Shown here: positions 43,537-50,702 of the stretch, in pieces
Numbering within the stretch: the stretch's first letter is position 1
Layout: every line of letters begins with the position of its first letter
From: Elusimicrobiota bacterium
Lineage (GTDB): Bacteria > Elusimicrobiota > Elusimicrobia > JACQPE01
Assembly: GCA_016205025.1 (NCBI GenBank)
Contig: JACQJO010000029.1
Location: forward strand, 33,759-97,758
Direction of reading: 5' to 3'
DNA length: 64,000 nucleotides
Notes under the pieces: model-generated
Databases searched by the model: none
What the model was told of the DNA's origin: nothing
Seen by the model: the letters and a program-made list of their open reading frames with translations, nothing else
Position numbers and translations under genes: made by a program

Positions 43537-44272
43537 ACTTGCCTCCCGCCGGCGTTTGGGAAATCTCATCTTCCCATCGCTTGCCGTTGATCCACGTGGC
43601 AGGGTGCGGGATAAATCGCCCGCCTTCTCTCTGCCACTGCTCGGATTGCTTTTGCCTTTCCAATGCCTCCAGAATTTTTTTAAGCGGCTCCGGCGCTGGT
43701 TTTAACTTGCCCCAAGCCTTGATGGCTGATTGCTTTCCAACATGCCTTGGGTATGCCTGCCAAAATACGTCAAAACCATTCCCCTTCAACCCCCCGCTAT
43801 CCCCCGTAGGGGGTGTATGGTTGGGTAAGGTAAGGTTAGGTACGGTGGGTAGGGTAGGGTTGGTTGGGTTGGTAGCTCCAGATTGACGGCGTTTTACGGC
43901 GTTTTGCGCCGTTATGCTGCGACTCTTTGCGCTGCCTTGCGCCGTTTTACGGCGTTTTTCGTTATAGAGGCGGTCGGTGACGAGCCTGCCGGCGCAATCC
44001 ATCCAGTCGTGGACCTGGAGCCCCTCCAGAAAACCCGCGCTCTGCAGCGCTTTAATGAACTCCTTGGGATCTCCCTCCCACTTCGCTCCCCTGGCCACAG
44101 CCATCTCGCCGAATCTATCCAGGTTTCCATCCCTCCAGGCGTATTTCATGGTGAAATGCCATAAGAGATGGATAGCTCCGACCGCTTTCTGCGCGTCTAT
44201 GCTTAAAAGCTCCATGAGCTTGAAGATTTTCGGGTGCTCCCCGATCTCAACGTGGCTCTCAATCCATGCCAT
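43508..44272 (-). CDS. phage replication initiator / replisome organiser
   Basis: A 254-residue protein. Residues 1-110 are a winged-helix-like domain (MAWIESHVEIGEHPKIFKLMELLSIDAQKAVGAIHLLWHFTMKYA). A low-complexity linker rich in T, P and N follows. The C-terminus FDVFWQAYPRHVGKQSAIKAWGKL...RFIPHPATWINGKRWEDE is a hallmark of phage initiators that precede DnaC-like loaders. The linker DNA (43811-43960) contains G/T-rich runs and repeated ACGGCGTTTT boxes that could be the origin. Confidence 0.82.
   Translation of the reverse strand: MAWIESHVEIGEHPKIFKLMELLSIDAQKAVGAIHLLWHFTMKYAWRDGNLDRFGEMAVARGAKWEGDPKEFIKALQSAGFLEGLQVHDWMDCAGRLVTDRLYNEKRRKTAQGSAKSRSITAQNAVKRRQSGATNPTNPTLPTVPNLTLPNHTPPTGDSGGLKGNGFDVFWQAYPRHVGKQSAIKAWGKLKPAPEPLKKILEALERQKQSEQWQREGGRFIPHPATWINGKRWEDEISQTPAGGKYAGIKYNQG
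43886..43958. repeat. candidate origin: ACGGCGTTTT boxes inside the initiator gene
   Basis: ACGGCGTTTT occurs at 43886, 43896 and 43949. Its inverted core GCGCCGTT lies at 43906 and 43939, so ACGGCG-TTTTG-CGCCGT forms a dyad. A 60 bp strand-asymmetric run of GGTTGGGTAAGG-type repeats lies just to the left (43811-43872). Lambdoid phages keep origin iterons inside the initiator gene, and this cluster has the same position. Confidence 0.45.
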
Positions 44273-44462
44273 GCTTTCCTCCCATAAATTTCAACTGTGC
44301 AATCACTCTGGCTTTCCAGATAATCCAGCGCTCGGCAAAAAAGACCTCCTGGCCTTCGTATTCCTGCTCAAAACCATGGGCCGCTTTTTGCGCCGATGAC
44401 TCGTCAAATCCCAAGCCAATGAGTTTCTTCTCAAGCAGCCTTCTCGCCTCTTTAAGATTCAT
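44259..44462 (-). CDS. small helical phage protein
   Basis: A 67-residue protein (MNLKEARRLLEKKLIGLGFDESSAQKAAHGFEQEYEGQEVFFAERWIIWKARVIAQLKFMGG) of helical character. It overlaps the initiator gene by 14 bases. It follows the 61-residue gene by two bases. The function is unknown. Confidence 0.6.
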   Translation of the reverse strand: MNLKEARRLLEKKLIGLGFDESSAQKAAHGFEQEYEGQEVFFAERWIIWKARVIAQLKFMGGKHGMD

Positions 44463-44464
44463 CG

Positions 44465-44650
44465 CTAATCAATCCGTACCAGGGGCGGTCCGTCGGGATG
44501 AACTTCACAGATTTCCTCGATGCTTCCATCGGGTGTCTTGATCTCAACAAAGTCACAGAGGCAAAAATCCCAGTCAATGCCAAAGGGGGCGTTACAGCAA
44601 GCGCAGTATTTTATGTCCCCGGACGAAGGAGGCGGGGCATGGGAGTTCAT
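44465..44650 (-). CDS. small cysteine-rich protein
   Basis: A 61-residue protein with YCACCNAPFGIDWDFCLCDFVEIK, a CxxC...CxC arrangement that may bind zinc. Its start overlaps (ATGA) the stop of a 27-codon frame that begins inside the repeat array. It is the first ordinary gene downstream of the array. Confidence 0.6.
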   Translation of the reverse strand: MNSHAPPPSSGDIKYCACCNAPFGIDWDFCLCDFVEIKTPDGSIEEICEVHPDGPPLVRID

Positions 44651-44730
44651 CCTACGCCCCGCCCCACGCGGATCGGCTTCATGCCAGCACTCTCCGGCAC
44701 AACTCTATCCACCACGATCCTCGGCTTCAT
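44647..44730 (-). CDS. possible 27-residue peptide at the end of the repeat array
   Basis: ATG at 44730 opens a frame encoding MKPRIVVDRVV followed by PESAGMKPIRVGRGVG. It contains the last two array motifs and stops in an ATGA overlap with the 44650 gene. Overlap of this kind suggests translational coupling, but a frame this short can arise by chance. Confidence 0.35.
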   Translation of the reverse strand: MKPRIVVDRVVPESAGMKPIRVGRGVG

Positions 44731-45627
44731 TGTCTAATCACGACAAGACACAACACGCCTCTACGCCACTCGACTTCATTCCAATGCAATTAACATCACG
44801 TCTAACCACATCACAATCTCGGCTTCGTCTCACTTCACGACACAACACTGCGCGCCCCGACACCACTCGACTTCACTTCATGCCCGTACGAAACAATTCG
44901 CAGCACCTCAAAACCCCGCACGTCGATGCGCTCCACCCCTCGACGTCAGAATACAACGCGACGCGTCGCCTCCTTTCGCAACACTTCAGACCTCGACGTC
45001 GGCTCGCGCCCCTACGCATCAAGACACTGCTCGGCTTCAAGGCATCGCGGTCTCGCTACTTAGCCCAACGTTTAGCCACGCGACCCTACTCGACTCCACG
45101 CCGTCACACACGACTCACCATTACGCTACTCGCCTTCACTTGGTTTCTTGTTCGGATTCGTTTCGAGCCCAATCAAGACGCTACGAATCTCGGCTTCTCG
45201 TCAGTCCATTACCAGCCACCTCAGTGCTCGGCGACCCAACGCATCACGTCGACCCTCTTCACGCCACGGCTTTACGCGACTCGACTTCATCGCATCCCGG
45301 TTCTTTTCACGTCAACACTAAGCTCGACTTCAGGACACTTCACGACGCACTTCGACATGACACTACTCGACTTCATTTCTCCACGCTTCAGGCACTGCAG
45401 TACACGACTCGGCTCCAGCCCGCTACGCGACACGGCGCTCCTCCTCACGACACTTCACGACACACCTCGTCTTCACAACAGGGCTTACGCAACAATGCAC
45501 GACGGTTCACTACTCGGATTCAGGACAGTTCATGTTCACGACAATGCTCCCCGATTCACAACTCGACGGCAGATCAAGTCAAACCAAGACACAGCAGTCC
45601 TTTCCCCACGGCGCTTCTCGCCTTCAC
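44674..45627 (-). repeat. array of ~17 degenerate TGAAGNCGAG motifs, ~48-nt period
   Basis: No ordinary gene fills 44731-45623. On the minus strand a motif close to TGAAG(T/C)CGAGTNGTGT recurs. Motif ends on the plus strand are near 45627, 45572, 45524, 45477, 45419, 45375, 45333, 45290, 45200, 45139, 45099, 45040, 44876, 44827, 44779, 44730 and 44682. Most steps are 40-60 nt, with one double step and one long gap holding weaker copies. A second phrase, GTCGTGAAGTG, recurs between copies. The minus strand is G/T/A-rich and C-poor. Spacers differ in sequence. It lies between an 84-residue gene and the replication genes. The role is unknown: protein-binding array, replication or packaging site, or chain of tiny cistrons. 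Confidence 0.8.
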
Positions 45628-45878
45628 TTTGTTTCTTGTGAGGGAGGGCTAAATTCCAGTTTTACTAGACCGTCGAGCTCCTTAACGCGAGCCCCTCGGA
45701 TAGCGAGTTTCGCGTAATCCATCGCCAAACGGTAAAGTCCAACAAAGGCTTTAACAGCCCCGATGCGGGCATTGCCTCTTGCGATGGAGGTCGAACTCTC
45801 CTCGACCTCATTGATGGATTTTTCAACCCACCTCTGGCCATCGGCCAAAGATTTAAGCGGGATAAACGGCTTGTTCAT
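45624..45878 (-). CDS. unknown small phage protein
   Basis: An 84-residue protein (MNKPFIPLKSLADGQRWVEKSINEVEESSTSIARGNARIGAVKAFVGLYRLAMDYAKLAIRGARVKELDGLVKLEF), probably an all-helical bundle. It overlaps the end of the upstream gene by 26 bases and its stop lies at the first array motif. The family was not recognised. Confidence 0.6.
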   Translation of the reverse strand: MNKPFIPLKSLADGQRWVEKSINEVEESSTSIARGNARIGAVKAFVGLYRLAMDYAKLAIRGARVKELDGLVKLEFSPPSQETK

Positions 45879-46659
45879 CTTTTTTCTTCGCCTCCTTTTC
45901 TGCTGAGATTGCTATTTGAAAGGCGTACTGGCCTTCTTGTTGTGATCGTTCACCTCCGTAACCATGAACAGCCCCGTAGCGTAGAATGACGGCCATATCC
46001 TCCGACTTAACGGAATTTCCCAAAAGAAACGCCGTGAAGCTGATCGTAGGTTGGATGACGTACTCGAAGCGCTTGATGGCGTTGATCTGGCCCTGGGGCG
46101 TCTTGGCGTGGACCAGCCTTTCCTGGAAGCCATCGGCTTCTGTAACGGGCTGTCCGCCTTTGAGAAGAAACAGCATCTCGGTGCCATTTTGGTCGCGGAA
46201 TCCGCCTCCGATATAGAGCCCGTTTTTAACGCGGGTGGTGAAGTTTCTCTCGCCTTTAATGCGGCCTACCAGCTGATTTTGAACCTGCGAGCAGCAATCC
46301 TTAAGATGGGCGCGTATGGTCGCCGCTCTGACGGCGAGCCTGCCTTCCACTCTTTCGAATACGATCATGGTCCTCTGCTCGATCTCGGCGTTTTCCTGCC
46401 CCATGTCCGGGAGGCGGTTGATCACCTCTTCGGCGGTTTCAGGAATTGTCTTGGCTGACGGTGGTTTGACCGACGGCTCTCTTGAGCGAAGCCAGGCCTC
46501 GATCAAGTCCTTGCTTGCCGGAACAGACCCGCAAAGCCTGCCGACGAAGTTTAAGGTCACCTGATACGGCGTCCACATGGACGGGTCATGAAGCCCGCCT
46601 GTAATCACCCCAGCTTTCTCCTCTTTTCTCTCTGTTGGTCCTATCGTTGCTGATTGCAT
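45853..46659 (-). CDS. unknown protein in the phage recombination module
   Basis: A 268-residue protein. Notable stretches are RAATIRAHLKDCCSQVQNQLVGRIKGERNFTTRVKNGLYIGGG and KRFEYVIQPTISFTAFLLGNSVKSEDMAVILRYGAVHGYGGERSQQEGQYAFQI, suggesting an alpha/beta fold with a glycine-rich loop. It is neither RecT nor Erf by eye. It lies between RusA and the motif array, behind a strong GGAG ribosome site. A role in DNA processing is inferred from neighbours only. Confidence 0.55.
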   Translation of the reverse strand: MQSATIGPTERKEEKAGVITGGLHDPSMWTPYQVTLNFVGRLCGSVPASKDLIEAWLRSREPSVKPPSAKTIPETAEEVINRLPDMGQENAEIEQRTMIVFERVEGRLAVRAATIRAHLKDCCSQVQNQLVGRIKGERNFTTRVKNGLYIGGGFRDQNGTEMLFLLKGGQPVTEADGFQERLVHAKTPQGQINAIKRFEYVIQPTISFTAFLLGNSVKSEDMAVILRYGAVHGYGGERSQQEGQYAFQIAISAEKEAKKKDEQAVYPA

Positions 46660-46661
46660 TT

Positions 46662-46678
46662 TGTTCTCCTTTTTTTAT
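46662..46678 (-). promoter_or_regulatory. conserved ribosome-binding leader, copy 1
   Basis: ATAAAAAAAGGAGAACA on the minus strand precedes the 268-residue gene. The same 17 bases precede the RecA-like ATPase gene at 48623-48639. In both places the upstream gene's stop codon lies in the A-run. Confidence 0.6.
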
Positions 46679-47089
46679 TTATGGTTTTTCATCAACGCCG
46701 AGGACGGTAATGGCCACTCCGACCTTGCCGTCCCTGGCGTAAAACTTTTTCGCCTCAAGCCAGACCACGCGCGAATCATCCACGAAGAATCCGGCGGTTT
46801 GGAGAGCATCAAGCGTGCCTTTGATGAAATTGTCGAGGTCCGGTCTCGCGCAGGCCCAGACTGTATCCTTCGCTCCCTTCGGACGTGGAATATAAAAGTC
46901 CAGATACGCCCGCACCGGAACGTCAATAGGCTCCTTCGGCCCGTGCGGCAGGGAGTGTAGGCGCACGCGCTCCTTCCAGTCCTCCGATTTCCTCGGATTC
47001 ATGGTGATGAACCTTCCGGCGGCTTTATGCCAGAAGGTTCTCGGCCGCGCCTGTGCGACCGGGTTGCCAGGAACGAAGAAACGGATCAA
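46679..47089 (-). CDS. rusA: RusA-type Holliday junction resolvase
   Basis: A 136-residue endonuclease with the RusA pattern: FFVPGNPVAQARPR, FYIPRPKG and the acidic core ARPDLDNFIKGTLDALQTAGFFVDDSRV. It cuts four-way junctions formed in phage recombination. The start overlaps the DUF669-like gene by four bases. Confidence 0.93.
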   Translation of the reverse strand: MIRFFVPGNPVAQARPRTFWHKAAGRFITMNPRKSEDWKERVRLHSLPHGPKEPIDVPVRAYLDFYIPRPKGAKDTVWACARPDLDNFIKGTLDALQTAGFFVDDSRVVWLEAKKFYARDGKVGVAITVLGVDEKP

Positions 47090-47529
47090 AAATTAATCTC
47101 CTCTGTTGCCTCGCCGTTATCGGCCGGCTCGCCGCCTGGCGTTTCGCAAGGCTCCACGTTCTTGACCACATTCCTGGGAGTGCCGTTTAGATCTGGCTCC
47201 TCCTCCACATGGCCATAGAGAAGCTTGCCGATCCAACGCTCGGGCGCGATTTCCAGGCGGCCCTCGTAGGACTCGCCGATAGTTTTAAGGAAGTGGATGC
47301 TAATTCCAGCGCCCTTGGATTCCGGCGGGAGGAAGGTGACGTTATGGAACCTGATCCTGCGGCCTTGATACTGGCCTTCGGCCACCGTAAAGTCGACGAC
47401 CACCATAGGGTCGCCGTTTCTGGAACGCTTCTGGGTTGCGGATTCGACCCTGAGGAGATACTTCCCCTTTGGAATCGGCGTGAACCCGCCCATCGGTTGA
47501 ACATTCGTCGCGTCGTAATAGAAGCTCAT
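47086..47529 (-). CDS. DUF669-like single-strand-DNA-associated protein
   Basis: A 147-residue protein (GGFTPIPKGKYLLRVESATQKRSRNGDPMVVVDFTVAEGQYQGRRIRFHNVTFL) matching the DUF669 style. These proteins sit beside phage RecA-like/Sak4 ATPases and probably bind single-stranded DNA. The C-terminus is acidic, as in SSB proteins. It overlaps both neighbours by four bases. Confidence 0.75.
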   Translation of the reverse strand: MSFYYDATNVQPMGGFTPIPKGKYLLRVESATQKRSRNGDPMVVVDFTVAEGQYQGRRIRFHNVTFLPPESKGAGISIHFLKTIGESYEGRLEIAPERWIGKLLYGHVEEEPDLNGTPRNVVKNVEPCETPGGEPADNGEATEEINF

Positions 47530-48617
47530 TTATTTTTACCTCCTACGGGCTCCGCGAGGAGCTTTTTGATTTTCTTGCGGACGGCATCCAAGCCATCGCG
47601 CAGTTTGGAAATCTCAAGGTCGGCCACCGCAGTCCATGACCTTGTTCCAAAAGCCTCGAAGATGAGATCGGTTTTGATCTTTTTATCCTCAGCCGACTGG
47701 CCGGGAAATGCGGATACGAGATCGCCTTGGATCTCCTCAAGCAGAACTTCCTTCTGCCTTCTCTGCTCGTAGAAGTTCTCCTCGGAATCCTTGGCGAAGA
47801 GCTTGGTCGAGTCCTTGTCCGTTTTAACCCCGACGTGCTCGCCGCCGATGTTGAGATAGTCAAAGACCGGCTTAAAGTTTTCGAAGGTGGGATTAATGAA
47901 CCTTTGGCCCTCGATCCGCGAGGTTCTATCTTTAAGCACGATGGCGACGTGATCCCAGAGCTTGGCTTCCACGGCCTTATCTTGGTTCTCCCGCCGGTCG
48001 CGCAGCATTTCGATGAGCAAAGAGGGCTCATAGCCCATGTCAGTCTCCGCTTTCATCTTGGTGCCCGTTTTCTCGAGGACCTTGGCTCCGGCTTCGTCAG
48101 TGAAGTAGGCGTAATCGTAGCCGGCCCGGCCGCACATGACGATGTGGACGCGGCTGTTGAGATAGAGGTCGGTGAATTGGCCCCAAGTCTCCTTGAGAGG
48201 CCCCCAGTCCTGGAAGAGCAATCGTTTGCGGTTATGGGCCTTCATGTAGGCTCTTTGGAGCTCGGTCCAGAAGTGGCTGATGCTGTCGATGATGAGAACC
48301 GCTGCGTTCCCCTCGGCGGCTTTAACCCCGTCTACCAGATCGGTGAAAGCCCTGCTCTTGGAAACGTAAAGCCGGATATCCCACTCCTTGAACTTCGGGA
48401 CCAAGAAATCCGAGCCCGTTTCTGTATCGAGGAAAAAGACAGGCTTTTTAATCTTAAGCCTCTCTGCAATTCCCTTGGCGATAAGAGCCGCGGTGTAAGT
48501 TTTACCCGCGCCGGCGAATCCAAGAAGCCCGGCTTTAAGGTACGCCTGCTGATTGACCGCCTCCTGAAACGGCCCGAACACTCCCGCGTTTTTTGTTTCG
48601 TTTGTTTCCTTGTGCAT
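47526..48617 (-). CDS. phage RecA-like ATPase (Sak4/AAA_24 type)
   Basis: A 363-residue P-loop ATPase: Walker A GFAGAGKT, KPVFFLDTETGSDFLVPKFKEW and Walker B AVLIIDSISHFW. The C-terminal third is charged and helical. Such proteins promote single-strand annealing with an SSB-like partner, here probably the DUF669-like protein. Clustering with RusA supports a recombination module. Confidence 0.85.
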   Translation of the reverse strand: MHKETNETKNAGVFGPFQEAVNQQAYLKAGLLGFAGAGKTYTAALIAKGIAERLKIKKPVFFLDTETGSDFLVPKFKEWDIRLYVSKSRAFTDLVDGVKAAEGNAAVLIIDSISHFWTELQRAYMKAHNRKRLLFQDWGPLKETWGQFTDLYLNSRVHIVMCGRAGYDYAYFTDEAGAKVLEKTGTKMKAETDMGYEPSLLIEMLRDRRENQDKAVEAKLWDHVAIVLKDRTSRIEGQRFINPTFENFKPVFDYLNIGGEHVGVKTDKDSTKLFAKDSEENFYEQRRQKEVLLEEIQGDLVSAFPGQSAEDKKIKTDLIFEAFGTRSWTAVADLEISKLRDGLDAVRKKIKKLLAEPVGGKNK

Positions 48618-48622
48618 ATTCG

Positions 48623-48639
48623 TGTTCTCCTTTTTTTAT
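48623..48639 (-). promoter_or_regulatory. conserved ribosome-binding leader, copy 2
   Basis: ATAAAAAAAGGAGAACA on the minus strand lies six bases before the ATPase start codon. It is identical to the leader at 46662-46678. Confidence 0.6.
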
Positions 48640-49103
48640 TTTTGGGAAAGCGCTGTTTCCCTTTTTCGTTGCCGATACTGACGAAGCCATTCGCAATGGC
48701 ACTTTCGACAAGATCGTTTTCCGTCCCTTGTTTTGTAAGTGTTCTTTTCATCGTATAGGTGCCCCCGGATACAATGTGTCTGCTTTGCCGCTTTTGCGGT
48801 CCATGTGTCGCCGCGCAATTGATTTTCACGAGGGGTCACGGCCTCGAGATGATCGGGGTTAACGCAAGCTCGATTGCGGCATAAATGGTCAATCTCCAAC
48901 TCATTTGGAATGGGGCCTTTATAAACTTGATAAGCGATGCGGTGGGCGTAATCAGGCTGACCGCTCTTTAGAGCAAACCGTCCGTAACCATTTTTAGTGC
49001 GATAGGCGATCCATTCCCAACATCCATTACTACCAACGATAAACTTGCCCTTAAAATGACGGATAAACTTTGAGAGTTTTTTTGGATTTAGCGGTAAGCT
49101 CAT
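48636..49103 (-). CDS. HNH endonuclease (homing type)
   Basis: A 155-residue protein with an HNH_3-type core: GCWEWIAYRTKNGYGRF, YAHRIAYQVYKGPIPNELEIDHLCRNRACVNPDHLEAVTPRENQLRG. A second zinc-like part follows, HCIRGHLYDEKN...CRKCHCEW. Such proteins are free-standing homing endonucleases in phages. The start is ATG 49103, overlapping the upstream stop. Confidence 0.9.
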   Translation of the reverse strand: MSLPLNPKKLSKFIRHFKGKFIVGSNGCWEWIAYRTKNGYGRFALKSGQPDYAHRIAYQVYKGPIPNELEIDHLCRNRACVNPDHLEAVTPRENQLRGDTWTAKAAKQTHCIRGHLYDEKNTYKTRDGKRSCRKCHCEWLRQYRQRKRETALSQK

Positions 49104-49588
49104 GGTTGTTTCTCTCGCCACTCGCTGATCCAATCAGCGATTTCGTTCCATTTTTTTCCAAGCGCTGTTTTAAGATCGATTTGCTCTTGGGAAGTTTCCA
49201 GGACTTTCCCGCCACCCACCTTGACTCGTTTGGGGATGGTTGCTTGGCCAGTCAAAAATGCTTTTGCTAAGGGGGTTAATTGATAAATCCCAGCATGCCA
49301 ATGCCCCGGTTCTTGCTGGAGAAGCCCCCAGTACTTGAGGTCCCCGATCCTCGCATAGCGCGTGGCGAATCCCGCCTCGCGCAAATCCTTGGAGAAAACA
49401 ACATCGCGCAGGAAAGCCTTTTTTAATTCACTCCTGGCGTCGGCCCGGTCAGCCCGCCACTCAACGGTCGCATCCTTCGAAAGCCTGACCGCCTGCACAA
49501 ACAGCCGGGCCATAAATCCTTCAAAAACCTTAACCCCGGCTTGGAACTTATGCCCACAGGTTGGGCAGACTTCCATTTGCTCTTTCAC
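49100..49588 (-). CDS. unknown phage protein with N-terminal zinc knuckle
   Basis: A 162-residue protein starting MKEQMEVCPTCGHKFQAGVKVFEGFMARLFVQAVRLSK, with one CxxC pair. A winged-helix-like body follows (SKDLREAGFATRYARIGDLKYWGLLQQEPGHWHAGIYQLTPLAKAFL), resembling a DNA-binding domain. It overlaps neighbours on both sides. Confidence 0.6.
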   Translation of the reverse strand: MKEQMEVCPTCGHKFQAGVKVFEGFMARLFVQAVRLSKDATVEWRADRADARSELKKAFLRDVVFSKDLREAGFATRYARIGDLKYWGLLQQEPGHWHAGIYQLTPLAKAFLTGQATIPKRVKVGGGKVLETSQEQIDLKTALGKKWNEIADWISEWREKQP

Positions 49589-49875
49589 GGCCTGCCCCTC
49601 TTGGCAAGCCTCTCCACCCTGAACCCTTGCTCTCCGAATTTTTTAAGAAGAAATCCCGTGAATAGCTTGGCGAGGTGCTCACCGCATTCAGTGCCACCAT
49701 CAATGCTGCAGACAGGACCTTTGGGCGAAACTTTATAGGCAGTTTCCAGCTTGACCTTGGCTGTTCCAAAAATGACTATAGTTTCGGCCACAGCCAAGTC
49801 GAGGAGCATCGCAAGCAGCTGAGGCGAACGCGACTTGAGGATCCGAAACCTGTAAGTAACTCCGTTTTCCAACAT
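49585..49875 (-). CDS. unknown small phage protein
   Basis: A 96-residue protein with VTYRFRILKSRSPQLLAMLLDLAVAETIVIFGTAKVKLETAYKVSPKG, alternating helix and strand, and a basic C-terminus. It is the first gene after a 62-base gap downstream of the sigma-like gene. The family was not recognised. Confidence 0.55.
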   Translation of the reverse strand: MLENGVTYRFRILKSRSPQLLAMLLDLAVAETIVIFGTAKVKLETAYKVSPKGPVCSIDGGTECGEHLAKLFTGFLLKKFGEQGFRVERLAKRGRP

Positions 49876-49937
49876 GAGCTTTGCCTCTCACCAATAGAGA
49901 GTCCCAAAGCTCAAAAACGTCAAAATTGCGCCCGGTG

Positions 49938-50462
49938 CTAAGACGAGAAGCCGCGCCCCGTAAGAATCCGTCTCAACTTCTGAATATGATAATCCACAGC
50001 CTGTTTTTGTTTCCCAAGCTGCCTCGCCACCTCGCTCGTGCTGCCGCCATGCTTAAGGAGCAAATCCCAGAGCTGCTGCATTTTGGGATCAAGTTCCTCA
50101 TAGAGTTTGAGCAACCGATCCAATTCGTCAGCTTCCTCGATTGCCTCAAGCGGACCTTGTCCAGCGGCCAAGGGCTCCTGCGCGAAAGATTCATCTAAAG
50201 AGAGCACTTGTCCCAAGGTTCTCTTTTTGGGTTTCAGCAGCTTTCGGGCGCGGTTGAGGAGACTGCTGGCCAAGTAAGCTTTCCAGTCTTTGACTTTCGA
50301 CTTGTGCCGCTTCTTGATTCGGAGAGCATGCTCTAGAAGTTCTGCGGCGATTTCATCGGGATCTCCGTCGCCACTAAAACGAAAAGCGACTTTCCTGGCA
50401 AGATCCGCCTCCCACGGCTCAATAGGGAAAGATAAAGACTCGTCATTGTCACCATCAGCCAC
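49938..50462 (-). CDS. sigma-factor-like regulator
   Basis: A 174-residue protein. The first half (EPWEADLARKVAFRFSGDGDPDEIAAELLEHALRIKKRHKSKVKDWKAYLASSLLNRARKLLKPKKR) resembles sigma region 2. The second half (LDPKMQQLWDLLLKHGGSTSEVARQLGKQKQAVDYHIQKLRRIL) is a region-4 helix-turn-helix. It may direct transcription of early or late phage genes. GTG at 50462, behind GAGG, is preferred over ATG at 50486. It is the first gene after the terminator at 50513-50569. Confidence 0.7.
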   Translation of the reverse strand: MADGDNDESLSFPIEPWEADLARKVAFRFSGDGDPDEIAAELLEHALRIKKRHKSKVKDWKAYLASSLLNRARKLLKPKKRTLGQVLSLDESFAQEPLAAGQGPLEAIEEADELDRLLKLYEELDPKMQQLWDLLLKHGGSTSEVARQLGKQKQAVDYHIQKLRRILTGRGFSS

Positions 50463-50512
50463 CGTAGCACCTCGCATGAAGGGCACGTTCCACGCGAGTT
50501 AGGCGGCTGAAG

Positions 50513-50569
50513 ACAAAAAAATAGCCTGATCGCTAAACCGGGAACGTGTCCCGAATTAACGACCAGGCT
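50513..50569 (-). terminator. strong intrinsic terminator with nested hairpin
   Basis: On the minus strand AGCCTGGTCG pairs with CGATCAGGCT. An inner CGGGA/TCCCG hairpin is nested within, and ATTTTTTTGTC follows. It closes the transcript of the repressor/zinc-ribbon operon and the hairpin-rich RNA upstream of it. Confidence 0.85.
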
Positions 50570-50702
50570 CAAGTCGGCGCTGGCCCTCAAGGGGCTCGGG
50601 CCGAACTACGGCGGCTCTGTTAGGGTCGCCGGATCATTGCGGCCTTGGCCGCACGTCCGTATTTTTTTATCTTCGGCTAGGGATGCCGACCTTGGTCGGG
50701 CA
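50570..50702 (-). ncRNA. hairpin-rich RNA candidate after the Com-like gene
   Basis: Between the zinc-ribbon stop and the terminator there is no gene but a row of hairpins on the minus strand: GCCCGACCAAGGTCGGC (50700-50684), TGCGGCCAAGGCCGCA (50653-50638), CGGCG/CGCCG around a 14-base loop (50631-50608) and GGCCCGAG/CCTTGAGGGCC (50602-50582). Another with the same CCAAGG centre lies inside the end of the zinc-ribbon gene (50739-50718). It matches no RNA family I know. It could be a stable phage RNA or a 3' UTR bound by the neighbouring protein. Confidence 0.55.

Noticed and set aside
44674..45627. CRISPR array
   Set aside because: The repeated core is only ~12-16 nt and degenerate, the spacing varies from 40 to 60 nt, and there are no cas1/cas2 genes. 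The two Cas4-like genes in the window lie elsewhere and have other partners.
44520..45641. 373-codon plus-strand open frame across the motif array
   Set aside because: It stays open because the plus strand is poor in stop-codon combinations. The motif falls in different frames along it, the product is a Ser/Thr/Arg/His/Leu mixture with no domain, and neighbouring genes are all on the minus strand.
47727..48758. 343-codon plus-strand frame opposite the RecA-like ATPase
   Set aside because: It is antisense to a gene with clear Walker motifs, and is a composition shadow.
50570..50702. Known riboswitch, 6S RNA or tmRNA
   Set aside because: None of the conserved cores I know for these families can be found in the hairpin region.
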